A stretch of 64,000 bases of DNA from Deltaproteobacteria bacterium (GTDB lineage: Bacteria; Desulfobacterota; Desulfomonilia; UBA1062), in NCBI GenBank assembly GCA_017992605.1, contig JAGOOG010000008.1:51158-115157 (forward strand). The letters are read 5' to 3'. Positions 1 to 9,693 of the stretch are shown here, one piece after another. The position numbers and the translations under genes are program-made. Below the pieces are notes generated by a model. That model was not told where the DNA came from, made no database searches, and was given only the letters and a program-made list of their open reading frames with translations. The first letter of the stretch is position 1. Each line of letters begins with the position of its first letter.

Positions 1-2
1 AG

Positions 3-692
3 TTCACGGTGAACTTCACCGGGCAAGGCAGGTTTGCCGTCAACCTCGTACAGTGCAGGCCGCTCCAGACAAAGGGCGAGGGCAAACGGGTGAAGCTGCC
101 AACTGATATCCAGCCGGAGAACCTGCTCTTCTCCACCGAGGGGACATTCATGGGGAGCAGCACCATGCAGCCCATCCGGCGTATCGTATCCGTCGACCCG
201 GAGGGCTACCACCGGCTCGCCCTCTCGGAGAAGTACGACATCGCCCGGCTCATCGGGAAGATCAACAGGCAGATCACGGACCGGGACAAGTTGCCGACCC
301 TGCTCATCGGTCCAGGCAGGTGGGGGACGACGACACCGTCGCTCGGGGTCCCCGTCCGCTTCGCGGAGATCAACAACATGTGCCTCATAGTGGAGCTCGG
401 TCACATGGGAGGAGGCCTCATGCCCGAGCTTTCCTTCGGCACCCACTTCTTCCAGGACCTCGTGGAGACGGACATCTTCTACGTGGCCCTCTTTCCGGAC
501 GCTGAAAACTCACATCTCAACCGGGAACTCCTCTGCGAGGGCCCGAACCTGCTGCAGGAACTCCTCCCGGAGCAGGGCAAATACGGGAATGTCGTCCTGG
601 TCAAGGATGTCGTGGAAGAGCGGCACTACCTGTGCGCGGATGTCGTCAGCCAGCGGGTGCTCTGCTACCGGGAAAACCGCAGCGCCGGCTAG
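3..692 (+). CDS. PEP/pyruvate-binding (PPDK/PEP synthase-like) protein, C-terminal part
   Basis: The gene runs in from the left edge; the frame is open to position 3, so the start lies outside the window. What is visible resembles the C-terminal end of PEP/pyruvate-binding proteins related to PEP synthase. The segment FAVNLVQCRPLQ is the usual end of the ATP-grasp-like nucleotide-binding domain (the QxRP motif). It is followed by a roughly 200-residue tail containing GPGRWGTTTPSLGVPV and SFGTHFFQDLVETDIFY, which I associate with a deltaproteobacterial and archaeal subfamily. The central phospho-histidine domain and PEP-binding barrel are not visible here, so this is probably not a complete PEP synthase. 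It converges on nrpR, with stops 11 bp apart. Family assignment is from memory; exact substrate unknown. Confidence 0.72.
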   Translation, partial: FTVNFTGQGRFAVNLVQCRPLQTKGEGKRVKLPTDIQPENLLFSTEGTFMGSSTMQPIRRIVSVDPEGYHRLALSEKYDIARLIGKINRQITDRDKLPTLLIGPGRWGTTTPSLGVPVRFAEINNMCLIVELGHMGGGLMPELSFGTHFFQDLVETDIFYVALFPDAENSHLNRELLCEGPNLLQELLPEQGKYGNVVLVKDVVEERHYLCADVVSQRVLCYRENRSAG

Positions 693-702
693 GGGCCTTC
701 GG

Positions 703-1731
703 TCAACGCCTTGCGGAACGGGAGACACCTGCGGCATACGTGACGGTGCGCGGGCGGTCGAGGAATTCGCTCACGGGTCTGAGCTCTGCGTACTCATGCA
801 GGCATGCCATGGCCCGGGTGTCAACGCTCAGCCCCGCCTCGGCCAGCGCGGCAGCCGGGTTGAGCCCGCCAAGATCCACCAGGCCGACCATGCCCTCGGT
901 CACGGGTATGCCGAGAAGCGGCTGGAAGGCGTATCCATGGAGGGTGGTATTCCTGAACCCGCACATGAGGAGCTTCTGGGTCAATCGCCGTGAAGCGAAG
1001 AGGCTTTCCCCAGGGATCTCCCGGAAGCTGCCCAGGACGCGCCCGCTCCCGGAATCGAGCGTTTCGAGCACCCCGGTCATCCTGCTCCTCATGAAGATCT
1101 CCAGAGGGGCCACCGAGGAGTGCTCATAGCTGATGAACGACTTGAACCGGACGGGTTTCCTGCGCGACACCTCCACGATGCCGCCGAACTTCGGGCGGAC
1201 GGGGATGCCCGACCTGAGGAAGATCCCGTTGATGGTAATGCTGCAGAGCGTGCCTATCCCGCACATGCCGCCGGGGATCCTCACATCACCGATCTGCTCG
1301 CCGCTGTGGGCCAGGGCAATCCTGTCGTTGAGGGCATAGGGGGAGTCGAACACCGCCTCGAGAACATCGAGGGCCTGTTCCCTCGACTCTTCAGGCACAC
1401 AGCTGACGTTCAGGATGACCCTGCCTCTCCCCTTGTCGGGGTCGAAATCCGTGAGCACGGAGAGTCGGTTGATCCTGTCGATGATGATTCCCACGCGGTT
1501 GTAGACAAAGCCCTGCCGGAGCTCGCTGCGGCCCTTGTCGGTGATCATCCTGCCTCGTTTTCCGCGGTTCGCGGTGAACCCGTGCTCATCGAGCTTCTTC
1601 AGATAGTGCCTGGCCGTTCTCCCTGAGATCTCGATGCCCTGCGACGCGAGCAGAAAGACGATACGGTCGGAGCACACTGGACCGCCATGGTTTCCGAGAA
1701 GAGAGAGGATGGCGGACATGATCCTGTTCAT
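703..1731 (-). CDS. nrpR: NrpR-family transcriptional regulator (winged helix plus NrpR/DUF128 domain)
   Basis: A 342-residue protein. Residues 1 to about 72 form a winged-helix DNA-binding domain. Residues about 75-330 match the NrpR regulatory domain, with the block GIGTLCSITINGIFLRSGIP, then KFGGIVEV, SSVAPLEIF, GSFREIP and PLLGIPV. In methanogenic archaea NrpR represses nitrogen-assimilation genes and is released by 2-oxoglutarate. This copy has a single regulatory domain. The open frame extends to 1896, but the ATG at 1731 is preceded by a GGGGG ribosome site about 6 nt away and begins the winged helix, so I use it. It lies 70 bp downstream of gdhA on the same strand, so the two are probably co-transcribed, which supports a role in nitrogen control. 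No clear GGAA-N6-TTCC operator was found nearby. Family assignment is firm; target genes are inferred. Confidence 0.85.
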   Translation of the reverse strand: MNRIMSAILSLLGNHGGPVCSDRIVFLLASQGIEISGRTARHYLKKLDEHGFTANRGKRGRMITDKGRSELRQGFVYNRVGIIIDRINRLSVLTDFDPDKGRGRVILNVSCVPEESREQALDVLEAVFDSPYALNDRIALAHSGEQIGDVRIPGGMCGIGTLCSITINGIFLRSGIPVRPKFGGIVEVSRRKPVRFKSFISYEHSSVAPLEIFMRSRMTGVLETLDSGSGRVLGSFREIPGESLFASRRLTQKLLMCGFRNTTLHGYAFQPLLGIPVTEGMVGLVDLGGLNPAAALAEAGLSVDTRAMACLHEYAELRPVSEFLDRPRTVTYAAGVSRSARR

Positions 1732-1801
1732 GACCGCCCCCCTGTGAGCACGTGAATCGGACTGGATTCGTCCGGGCCGATCTTCACCACGACGGGCACC
1801 G

Positions 1802-3175
<1,374 letters not shown>

Positions 3176-3255
3176 CTATGGATATAAGTCTTCCTTGTCC
3201 CCGCGCGGAGATGCGGATAATTCCCCCTTCAGGGAGCATGAACGTACACGGTCGC

Positions 3256-3480
3256 TCAGGAGCCGACGTAGACCTGCATGGGATTCATGGCCTGCTCGAA
3301 GACGTTGATGGAACTGCCCAGAATGAGCAGGCCGTCAATCTGTTGCAGGCTTTTCGGGAGGGGCTCTCCCTGGGTGAGCTCGATGGTTTCGCACTGCCAT
3401 CCATTGGCATTGAGAACATTGGCGAGCTGATCAGTACACTCGTGCGTTCCGTTCTTGACAACCACCAGTCGTTTCTTCAT
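3256..3480 (-). CDS. Small protein resembling the N-terminal stub of a class I glutamine amidotransferase
   Basis: A 74-residue protein. Its pattern matches what I recall of the first 70 residues of stand-alone class I glutamine amidotransferases: a beta strand (RLVVVKNG), a helix, the run QGEPLPKSL, then DGLLILGSSINVFEQ, where the family normally has a glycine-rich GGPMSVYD-like turn. The catalytic cysteine, histidine and glutamate would come later and are absent, because the frame stops after VYVGS. DNA beyond the stop shows no continuation in any frame. It may be a truncated gene or a small protein in its own right. It sits 95 bp upstream of gdhA on the same strand. The start has only a weak ribosome site. 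Similarity is from memory and should be treated as tentative. Confidence 0.5.
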   Translation of the reverse strand: MKKRLVVVKNGTHECTDQLANVLNANGWQCETIELTQGEPLPKSLQQIDGLLILGSSINVFEQAMNPMQVYVGS

Positions 3481-3644
3481 GGAATGGGCACCCGCCTTTT
3501 CAAGGTATGAGAGAATCTCTGCCCATCAAACCCGAAAAATGCAGGTCACGCAATCAGGCTAAAGCTGATTTTGCTGTAGGGGTTTCCCCTATTATGCTCT
3601 CAGGGGGTATTCCTGGGGGGCCCCACGAATCTCTGTGATTCTGG
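3481..3644. other. Intergenic region with two short hairpins
   Basis: This gap separates the end of the NarL-type regulator gene from the amidotransferase-like stub, both on the minus strand. It contains TAGGGG-TTT-CCCCTA at 3577-3591 and an imperfect inverted repeat built on AATCAG...CTGATT at 3552-3570. Neither is followed by a clear T-run on the minus strand, so a terminator role for the upstream operon is possible but weak. No convincing promoter was found for the stub gene. Confidence 0.35.
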
Positions 3645-4295
3645 TCAGTTGCCGTTCTGCGCCCACTGGATGGCGTATTTCATGAGATCGTTGCCCGTTG
3701 AAAGTCTGAGCTTCTCCTTGATGTGGGAACGGTACGACTCGATGGTCTTCACGCTCAGATGGAGCTTGTCCGCTATCTGGCTCGTCTTGAACCCCTGCCC
3801 GATCAGCCGGAACACGGTCAGCTCCCGGTTGCTCAGGAGGTCAAGCGGAGTGCTCGCCCCCTTGGCGTCGCCGGAGATGAGCGTCTCCACCATCTTGGTG
3901 GTGATCCTGTCGCTGACGAAGATCTCTCCCTTGAGCACCTTCCTGATGGCCACGAGCACCTTGTCCACGGCCTCCTGCTTCATGATGTATCCCCGTGCCC
4001 CGGCACGGAGCGCCCGCTCCGCATACAGGGTCTCGTCGTGCATGGATACGACCAGGGCGGGCAGGTCACGGTATTTCAGCTTCATCGTCTTGATGAGTTC
4101 GATGCCGTCGACCCCGGGCAGGGAGATGTCCACAATGACGACATCGGGTTTGACGGCCTCGATCATGTCGAGCCCGCCCGGTACGTCTTCGGCCTCACCG
4201 GCAACGACGAGATCGGGCTCCTGGTCGATGACCATGGCGAGCCCCTTCCTCAGGATCGGATGATCGTCGACAATCAGAATCTTCTTGTGCCCCAT
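3645..4295 (-). CDS. NarL/FixJ-family response regulator
   Basis: A 216-residue two-domain regulator. The receiver domain spans residues 1-120, with acidic residues D10-D11, the phosphoacceptor D56 in VIVDISLPG, and a lysine near residue 107 (IMKQEA). The C-terminal LuxR-type helix-turn-helix spans about 147-205 (LSNRELTVFRLIGQGFKTSQ, then LSVKTIESYR). Proteins like this are phosphorylated by HisKA_3 histidine kinases and bind promoters as dimers. The gene lies 40 bp downstream of such a kinase on the same strand, so the two form a cognate pair. Its targets cannot be read from the sequence. Confidence 0.93.
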   Translation of the reverse strand: MGHKKILIVDDHPILRKGLAMVIDQEPDLVVAGEAEDVPGGLDMIEAVKPDVVIVDISLPGVDGIELIKTMKLKYRDLPALVVSMHDETLYAERALRAGARGYIMKQEAVDKVLVAIRKVLKGEIFVSDRITTKMVETLISGDAKGASTPLDLLSNRELTVFRLIGQGFKTSQIADKLHLSVKTIESYRSHIKEKLRLSTGNDLMKYAIQWAQNGN

Positions 4296-4335
4296 TGTCT
4301 TCTCCCATCAGCCCTTGTGATCGGACCGTCCTCTA

Positions 4336-5913
4336 TTAGAACCCATCTCTGAGCTGAAAGCAACACACAAGGTCCGTACCGCCCTGGGAACGTGCCCTGA
4401 TATCGATGGTGGCCTCGAACATGGACGCACGATAACGCATGATGGAAATCCCCATGCCTCTGCCGTGGGTCGGTGTCTTCCCAAACCCTCTGCCGTTGTC
4501 GGTCACCGTCAGGGAGCATACAGGTCCTTCCCTGTTCAGCGATATCGCGATAGTGTCCGCCTCGCCGTGCTTTATGGCGTTGTTCAGTGCCTCCTGCACG
4601 ATCCGGTAGAGGTGGGTGGCCTTTTCGTTGTCATAGATGAAGATCGGATCGGAACACACGAAGGTACACGAAACGCCGAACAGTCTCTTCACGTTCTCCG
4701 CGAGCTTTCCCAGGGCGTGCATGAGGCCTTCGGCCTGCAGTTCCACGGGATTCAGCCCCCGCGAGAATTCCCGGGTCATGGTGATGGCCTGGTCGATGAG
4801 GTCGACGATCTCGTGCATGTCCGCAGGCTCCAGCGGGATGTGCGCGGCAGCCTTCTTCTCGAGGACCTTGCCCATGAATCCGATCCCGGTGAGGTGCTGG
4901 CAGAGACTGTCGTGCAGGTCCTGCCCGATCCGCCTCTGCTCCCTGTTGCTGATCTCGAGGATCTCCCGCTCGAGCTGCCTGCGGTTTGTGATGTCCCGTA
5001 CGATCCCAAGCACCTCGTCGTCCCCGCACACGACCATGCGCACCTCGTAATCGCGGCCCTGGCCGTTGATGGAGGTATGCTGCTCGTACATCTGGGGCTT
5101 GCCGGTCTCGAAGGTCCGTCTCACCGAGAGCATGCCCTGGTCGAGCAGCCTGCGCGGGATGAGCTTCTCCGTTTCGGACAGGGCATAGATGTTCTTGCCT
5201 ATCATCCTCTTTCCGAGCTCACGCAGGGTGACGTAGGTGCCTTCGTGGAAGCCGACCAGGATCCCGTTCCTGTCGACCTGGAACATGAGGTCGGGTATGG
5301 CGTTGAGCAGGGCCGTGGTCTTCTGCTCGCTCTGTCTCAGTGCCACCTCGGCGTGGTGCCGCTCGAGGATCTTGCCGACCCTCTCGGCGATCACATTGAT
5401 GAGGCTGCGCTCCTCCCGCAGGAACGGCCCCTCGTCCGCCTCGGGCATGGGCTTGCGATAGAACACCTCGAGCATTCCCTGATTCACCCCTCTGACCACG
5501 ATGTCCTGAGACTGCCGCCACCGCGTCTCCTCGAAGTCCGGGCTCTCCACCATCCTGTCTCCCAGACTGATGCGGCAGCAGGTGACCTCCGGATACTGCC
5601 AGGCGTCCGGTATGACCTCCACCGTGCGCAGGAGGATCCCCTCGAGATCGAGTCCATGCTTTTCGAAGATGCTGGAGATGCTGTAGAGGCAGTTCAGCTC
5701 CTTGACCCGCTCCCTGAGGGCATGGGTGATCTCCTCGTAGTGCTCCCACTCCTTCTTCCTCTGGGATTCGGCCCTGCGCAGCCTCTCGATGGCTTTCTCT
5801 GCCCTGGTGAGCTCGGCGAGCACCTTCTTGCGGGGTTTCTCGACGGAGGCCTTCTCCGTTGATTTGCGTCCACCTCGGCCTGACGCCGACTTTCTGGGGG
5901 TCGTTGCCTTCAT
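4336..5913 (-). CDS. Cytoplasmic PAS-domain histidine kinase of the HisKA_3 (NarL partner) class
   Basis: A 525-residue sensor kinase. The N-terminal 35 residues are basic and low in complexity. A coiled coil follows (about 30-75), then a GAF-like or undefined region (75-190), and a PAS domain (about 195-315, ending in GIVRDITNRRQ). The HisKA_3 dimerisation helix holds the phosphoacceptor H334 in GQDLHDSLCQHLTGIGF. The HATPase domain (about 400-525) has DNGRGFG and a glycine-rich lid. No transmembrane segment is apparent, so it senses a cytoplasmic signal. It is encoded just upstream of the NarL-type regulator in the same operon and divergently from glnS. The signal is unknown. Confidence 0.9.
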   Translation of the reverse strand: MKATTPRKSASGRGGRKSTEKASVEKPRKKVLAELTRAEKAIERLRRAESQRKKEWEHYEEITHALRERVKELNCLYSISSIFEKHGLDLEGILLRTVEVIPDAWQYPEVTCCRISLGDRMVESPDFEETRWRQSQDIVVRGVNQGMLEVFYRKPMPEADEGPFLREERSLINVIAERVGKILERHHAEVALRQSEQKTTALLNAIPDLMFQVDRNGILVGFHEGTYVTLRELGKRMIGKNIYALSETEKLIPRRLLDQGMLSVRRTFETGKPQMYEQHTSINGQGRDYEVRMVVCGDDEVLGIVRDITNRRQLEREILEISNREQRRIGQDLHDSLCQHLTGIGFMGKVLEKKAAAHIPLEPADMHEIVDLIDQAITMTREFSRGLNPVELQAEGLMHALGKLAENVKRLFGVSCTFVCSDPIFIYDNEKATHLYRIVQEALNNAIKHGEADTIAISLNREGPVCSLTVTDNGRGFGKTPTHGRGMGISIMRYRASMFEATIDIRARSQGGTDLVCCFQLRDGF

Positions 5914-5999
5914 ACGATCGATCCATCCGGGGATTCACCTCTTGTATACCGAATGGAGCGCTGCTGCAACAGGGTTTGCCGGGAGAACGCGCTCCATCA

Positions 6000-6028
6000 T
6001 TCAAAACCTGCTTCTCCTGTGCTATAGT
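6000..6028 (+). promoter_or_regulatory. Probable sigma-70-type promoter for glnS
   Basis: TTCAAA at 6000-6005 and TATAGT at 6023-6028 are separated by 17 bp. The predicted start is about 28 nt before the glnS ATG, and a GAGGGGA ribosome site lies between them. The region is divergent from the histidine kinase gene. Confidence 0.5.
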
Positions 6029-6063
6029 TCGCGTGCATAAATCCAGCCCCGAGGGGACGAGTC

Positions 6064-8190
6064 ATGGCACGACAGAAGGGAACCGGCGCTCCGAAAGACA
6101 CCAACGATGGCCTCGGCGAAGTGGCGAAACCCGTCGACTTCATCCGCACCATCATCAACGAGCACATGAGGACCGGGAAGTACGAAGGCCGTGTGAACAC
6201 CCGCTTCCCCCCTGAACCCAACGGCTACCTGCATATCGGGCACGCCAAGTCGATCTGCCTGAACTTCGGCATTGCCGCCGATTACAAGGGCATGTGCAAC
6301 CTGCGTTTCGACGACACCAACCCATCCAAGGAGGACCAGGAGTACATCGATTCCATCATGGAGGATGTGCGGTGGCTTGGCTTCGACTGGGAAAACCGCC
6401 TCTACTATGCCTCCGACTACTTCGAGAAGACCTTCGAGCTCGCCGAGGTGCTCATCCGCAAGGGCCTGGCCTACGTGTGCGATCTGAGCGCCGACGAGGT
6501 CAGGCAGTACCGGGGCACACTGACCGAGCCAGGCAGAAAGAGCCCGTACCGCGACCGCGACGTCCAGGAGAATCTCGACCTGTTCCGTCGCATGAGGGCC
6601 GGCGAGTTCCCAGACGGCACCCGGACCCTGCGGGCCAAAATCGACATGGCTTCGCCGAACCTGAACATGCGCGACCCGGTCATCTACCGCATCCTGCGCG
6701 CCACCCACCACCGCACCGGTGACGACTGGTGCGTCTACCCCATGTATGACTACGCCCACCCCATCTCCGACTCGCTTGAAAAGATCACCCACTCCATCTG
6801 CACCCTGGAGTTCGAGGACCACCGCCCTTTGTACGACTGGTTCCTGGAGAAGCTCGACATGTACCGCTCCCAGCAGATCGAGTTCGCCCGGCTCAATGTG
6901 AGCTACACGATGATGAGCAAGCGCCGCCTCCTCGAGCTCGTGCAGCTCGGCGTCGTCTCGGGCTGGGACGACCCGCGCATGCCCACCATAGCAGGGCTGC
7001 GCCGCCGGGGATACACACCCGAGGCCATCCGCAGATTCTGCGACCGCATCGGCGTGGCCAAGAAGGACAGCACGGTCGACATGGCCCTGCTGGAGTTCTG
7101 CATCCGCGAGGACCTGAACGAGCGCTCGCCCCGGGTCATGGCCGTCCTCGAACCGCTGAAGGTCGTCATCGAGAACTACCCCGAAGGAGCCGCCGAGGTC
7201 TTCGAGATCCCCTTCCATCCGGACAACCCCGCCATGGGGTCGCGGAAGGTCCCCTTCTCTCGCACCATCTACATCGAGCGGGACGACTTCAGGGAAGGCC
7301 CGTCGCCCAAGTTCTTCCGTCTGGCCCCAGGCCGTGAGGTGCGTCTGCGGGGCGCCTACTTCATCACCTGCACGGGTGTTGAAAAAGACCCCCGGACGGG
7401 CGGCATCACCGGACTGCGATGCACCTATGACCCTGCCACCAGAGGCGGCGACGCACCGGACGGCCGCAGGGTGAAGGGCACGCTCCACTGGGTGTCGGCC
7501 GACCATGCGATCCCGGCGGAGGTAAGGCTCTATGACCGCCTCTTCACCGTGGAGAACGTCGGTGGCGAGTGCGAGCGGACCGGCAGGGACTACAAGGACT
7601 TCCTGAATCCCGCGTCTCTCGTCACGCTGAAGGGCTGCATGCTGGAACCCTCCATCAAGGGTGCCGCGTGTCCGGCCGCATACCAGTTCGAGCGGCAGGG
7701 CTACTTCTGCGTGGACGGCAGAGACTCGAGGCCCGAAGCACCGGTTTTCAACCGCACCGTCACCCTGCGCGACTCGTGGGCCAAGATCGAGAAGACTGCC
7801 CAAGAGCCCGGCAAAACCATCACTGCGCCGACCGCGAAGAAGGTTATCCCCGCCTGCGAACCGGAGATCACCATCGATGAGTTCGCACGGGTCGATCTCA
7901 GGGTTGGCAGAGTCCTCGAGGCAGGCCCGGTGGAGGGCTCGGACAGGCTCGTGAGGCTCCTCGTGGATGTCGGTGAAACCAGGCCCCGCCAGATATTTGC
8001 AGGGGTGAGACCCACCTACCCCGATCCGACCGGACTCGTCGGGAAGAGGGTCGTCGTGGTTGCCAACCTCAAGCCGAGAAAGATGAAGTTCGGCATATCC
8101 GAGGGAATGATCCTTGCCGGGGGCAGGGACGATTCGTGGCCGATCTGCACCTTTGAGGGAGAACCTGACCCGGGGGACAAGGTATCGTAG
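6064..8190 (+). CDS. glnS: Glutaminyl-tRNA synthetase with a C-terminal MetRS-beta/EMAP-II-type tRNA-binding domain
   Basis: A 708-residue protein, longer than typical bacterial GlnRS (about 550). The class I catalytic core includes HIGH at residues 57-60 ([15 protein letters not shown]) and the KMSKS-equivalent MSKR at 284-287. The anticodon-binding beta barrels extend to about residue 580. After a linker, residues about 602-708 form a separate OB-fold tRNA-binding domain: [14 protein letters not shown], then [20 protein letters not shown]. That pattern is usual at the C-terminus of MetRS and in Trbp111, Arc1p and EMAP-II, not in GlnRS. The better known GlnRS extension is a YqeY/GatB-like domain, which is different. 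Start chosen on the GAGGGGA site before 6064. It converges on the nicotinamidase gene with stops 1 bp apart. Confidence 0.94.
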   Translation: MARQKGTGAPKDTNDGLGEVAKPVDFIRTIINEHMRTGKYEGRVNTRFPPEPNGYLHIGHAKSICLNFGIAADYKGMCNLRFDDTNPSKEDQEYIDSIMEDVRWLGFDWENRLYYASDYFEKTFELAEVLIRKGLAYVCDLSADEVRQYRGTLTEPGRKSPYRDRDVQENLDLFRRMRAGEFPDGTRTLRAKIDMASPNLNMRDPVIYRILRATHHRTGDDWCVYPMYDYAHPISDSLEKITHSICTLEFEDHRPLYDWFLEKLDMYRSQQIEFARLNVSYTMMSKRRLLELVQLGVVSGWDDPRMPTIAGLRRRGYTPEAIRRFCDRIGVAKKDSTVDMALLEFCIREDLNERSPRVMAVLEPLKVVIENYPEGAAEVFEIPFHPDNPAMGSRKVPFSRTIYIERDDFREGPSPKFFRLAPGREVRLRGAYFITCTGVEKDPRTGGITGLRCTYDPATRGGDAPDGRRVKGTLHWVSADHAIPAEVRLYDRLFTVENVGGECERTGRDYKDFLNPASLVTLKGCMLEPSIKGAACPAAYQFERQGYFCVDGRDSRPEAPVFNRTVTLRDSWAKIEKTAQEPGKTITAPTAKKVIPACEPEITIDEFARVDLRVGRVLEAGPVEGSDRLVRLLVDVGETRPRQIFAGVRPTYPDPTGLVGKRVVVVANLKPRKMKFGISEGMILAGGRDDSWPICTFEGEPDPGDKVS

Positions 8191-8191
8191 A

Positions 8192-8869
8192 TCACCGGAC
8201 CACGGCTTCTGAACGCACCACGAGGACACCCTTGGATCTCATCGTGTCCAGGGCACGCCCGGCGCTGCCCGGTGGGGATCCCACGGGTCTCGCGAGGTCG
8301 AGCAGGAGGACGGCTTCATACCCCAGGTCCACTCCGTCGCATGCGGTGTAGAAGACGCAGTAGTCCAGGGCCAGGCCGCAGACGAAGATCCTTTCCACCC
8401 CGCGGTCACGGAGGTATCCTTCCAGACCCGTGACGGTGGTCCGGTCGTTCTCGAGGAATGCTGAATAACTGTCGACCCCCTGCCGGAAGCCCTTCCTCAC
8501 GATCGCCTGGGCAAGATGTGTCGTGAGATCGCGGTGGAAATCCGCCCCCCGGGAACCCTGGACACAGTGGTCGGGCCAGAGAACAGGCCCGATACCGGGC
8601 TCCTCGTGAAGATCGAAAGGGGTCCGGCCTGCGTAGGCCGAGGCGAAAGACCGGTGTCCCCGGGGGTGCCAGTCCTGGGTGAGGATCACGGGCATGCCCG
8701 AGTCGTGGAACTTCCGCATCACCCCGTTCACGCCGGACACGATCTCATCGCCTTCGCGCACAGGCAGTGCGCCGCCCGGCATGAAGTCGTTCTGCATGTC
8801 CACGACGATGAGGGCATCCCGGGGACGTATGCGTATCTCTGCGGGATTATCACGGCTATTCATTCCCAT
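8192..8869 (-). CDS. pncA: Nicotinamidase (isochorismatase-like hydrolase)
   Basis: A 225-residue isochorismatase-fold amidohydrolase that converts nicotinamide to nicotinate for NAD salvage. The catalytic triad is visible as D24 (VVDMQNDF), K126 (IVRKGF) and C171 (ALDYCVFY). The metal ligands D66, H68 and H72 are in QDWHPRGH, which separates nicotinamidases from other isochorismatase-family members. The first ATG (8869) has a GGGAG ribosome site 6 nt upstream; a second ATG two codons later is also possible. Upstream lies the repeat-rich region at 8999-9113. Confidence 0.9.
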   Translation of the reverse strand: MGMNSRDNPAEIRIRPRDALIVVDMQNDFMPGGALPVREGDEIVSGVNGVMRKFHDSGMPVILTQDWHPRGHRSFASAYAGRTPFDLHEEPGIGPVLWPDHCVQGSRGADFHRDLTTHLAQAIVRKGFRQGVDSYSAFLENDRTTVTGLEGYLRDRGVERIFVCGLALDYCVFYTACDGVDLGYEAVLLLDLARPVGSPPGSAGRALDTMRSKGVLVVRSEAVVR

Positions 8870-9145
8870 GGCGAGTCTCCCTTACCCGGACATGCAGCGT
8901 ACCCTCTCCCTGTCCTTAATACAGAACCGGGCATCCTCGGCGCAAGACGAATCACCACGCGTCCAGGTTCGATCATTTTACCCCTTGGGATGGCGACATT
9001 ATGGTGCATCCACCATAACCTATGGTTCAGGGACCATTTCATCTTATTGTCATACCATAATGCAATGTCTGTGGCGATTCGCCACCTTTCTGTTTTCATG
9101 AATATTATTCATGCGTAGGCCCCGACCTCCCCGTGCATGTCACCT
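8870..9145. promoter_or_regulatory. Palindrome-rich divergent regulatory region
   Basis: About 340 bp separate the pncA start from the small zinc-ribbon gene. Visible inverted repeats: TTATGGTG-CATC-CACCATAA at 8999-9018, perfect; ATGGT-N6-ACCAT at 9022-9037; a further ACCATAA at about 9054; GTGGCG-ATT-CGCCAC at 9071-9085, perfect; and CATGAAT-ATT-ATTCATG at 9097-9113, perfect. The repeated ATGGT/ACCAT half-sites look like multiple operators for one regulator. The region lies upstream of pncA on the minus strand and upstream of the sigma-54 promoter on the plus strand, so it could serve either gene. No coding sequence was recognised. Confidence 0.55.
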
Positions 9146-9161
9146 TGGCACAGAATTGGCA
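9146..9161 (+). promoter_or_regulatory. Candidate sigma-54 (-24/-12) promoter
   Basis: TGGCAC-AGAAT-TGGCA keeps the invariant GG and GC with exactly 10 nt between them, and matches the consensus TGGCACG-N4-TTGCA at all but two positions. The predicted transcription start is about 40 nt before the ATG of the zinc-ribbon gene at 9212. Upstream inverted repeats at 8999-9113 are at a typical enhancer distance. Confidence 0.6.
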
Positions 9162-9211
9162 GACATACATAGTGAAACCCGGAAGGGTTGGAGACGGGAA
9201 AGGAGATCACC

Positions 9212-9439
9212 ATGCAACCGGCAAGAAAACTTGATGAGTGCGCATGCGGCGTCCACTCCGAACTGTCCTGCTCCGGATGCGGTACACCGGTTTGCAGGCA
9301 TTGCAGCCACCAGGAGATCACGACCAACGATCCCCGGAACATCACCATCGCGTACTACTGCCCCGCCTGCAAGGCCGACCCCAAGAAGAACACCTGGGGA
9401 ACCCTGTACTGGGACAGTCTGGCTGCACTGTACACCTGA
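9212..9439 (+). CDS. Small zinc-ribbon/B-box-like protein of unknown function
   Basis: A 75-residue protein with eight cysteines: C10, C12, C20, C23, C28, C31, C50 and C53. They form CxC, CSGC, CRHC and CPAC units, with nearby histidines at 30 and 33, so it very likely binds two zinc ions. The layout resembles a B-box or double zinc ribbon. It has no signal peptide or membrane segment. The ATG at 9212 has an AAGGAG ribosome site 7 nt upstream; the frame is open to 9188 but only through a TTG. The sigma-54-type promoter just upstream suggests control by an NtrC-type activator, perhaps the one encoded at 11130-12587 (inference). Function not recognised. Confidence 0.75.
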   Translation: MQPARKLDECACGVHSELSCSGCGTPVCRHCSHQEITTNDPRNITIAYYCPACKADPKKNTWGTLYWDSLAALYT

Positions 9440-9693
9440 TCGTTCAGCAGACATGGGGGCGAGCTACCCATCTGGCCGCAAGGATCAGCTCGAAGCGCCG
9501 GGCACCATGACCACACACCATCGCACATTCCAGGCGCACCCCATCATGAAGGGCTGATGGCGAACAGCATACACGAGACAGCACCTCAGTGACGCCATCG
9601 GCCCTCCTTGCGGTTTTCAAGCACCTCCGAGAATACCATCCCCTCCGGTACCGCCGGAGAGACCCGGCACGAAAAACCTGACCTGCCCAAGCC
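9440..9693. other. Intergenic stretch between convergent genes
   Basis: About 250 bp separate the zinc-ribbon gene from the MFS gene. The only structure seen is an inverted repeat CTCCGG-N5-CCGGAG at 9643-9659, downstream of the MFS stop on the minus strand. It lacks a T-run, so it is at best a weak terminator. No gene was recognised. Confidence 0.4.

Noticed and set aside
6022..8229. A 735-codon minus-strand frame opposite glnS
   Set aside because: Fully overlaps a confident synthetase gene and shows no recognisable domain.
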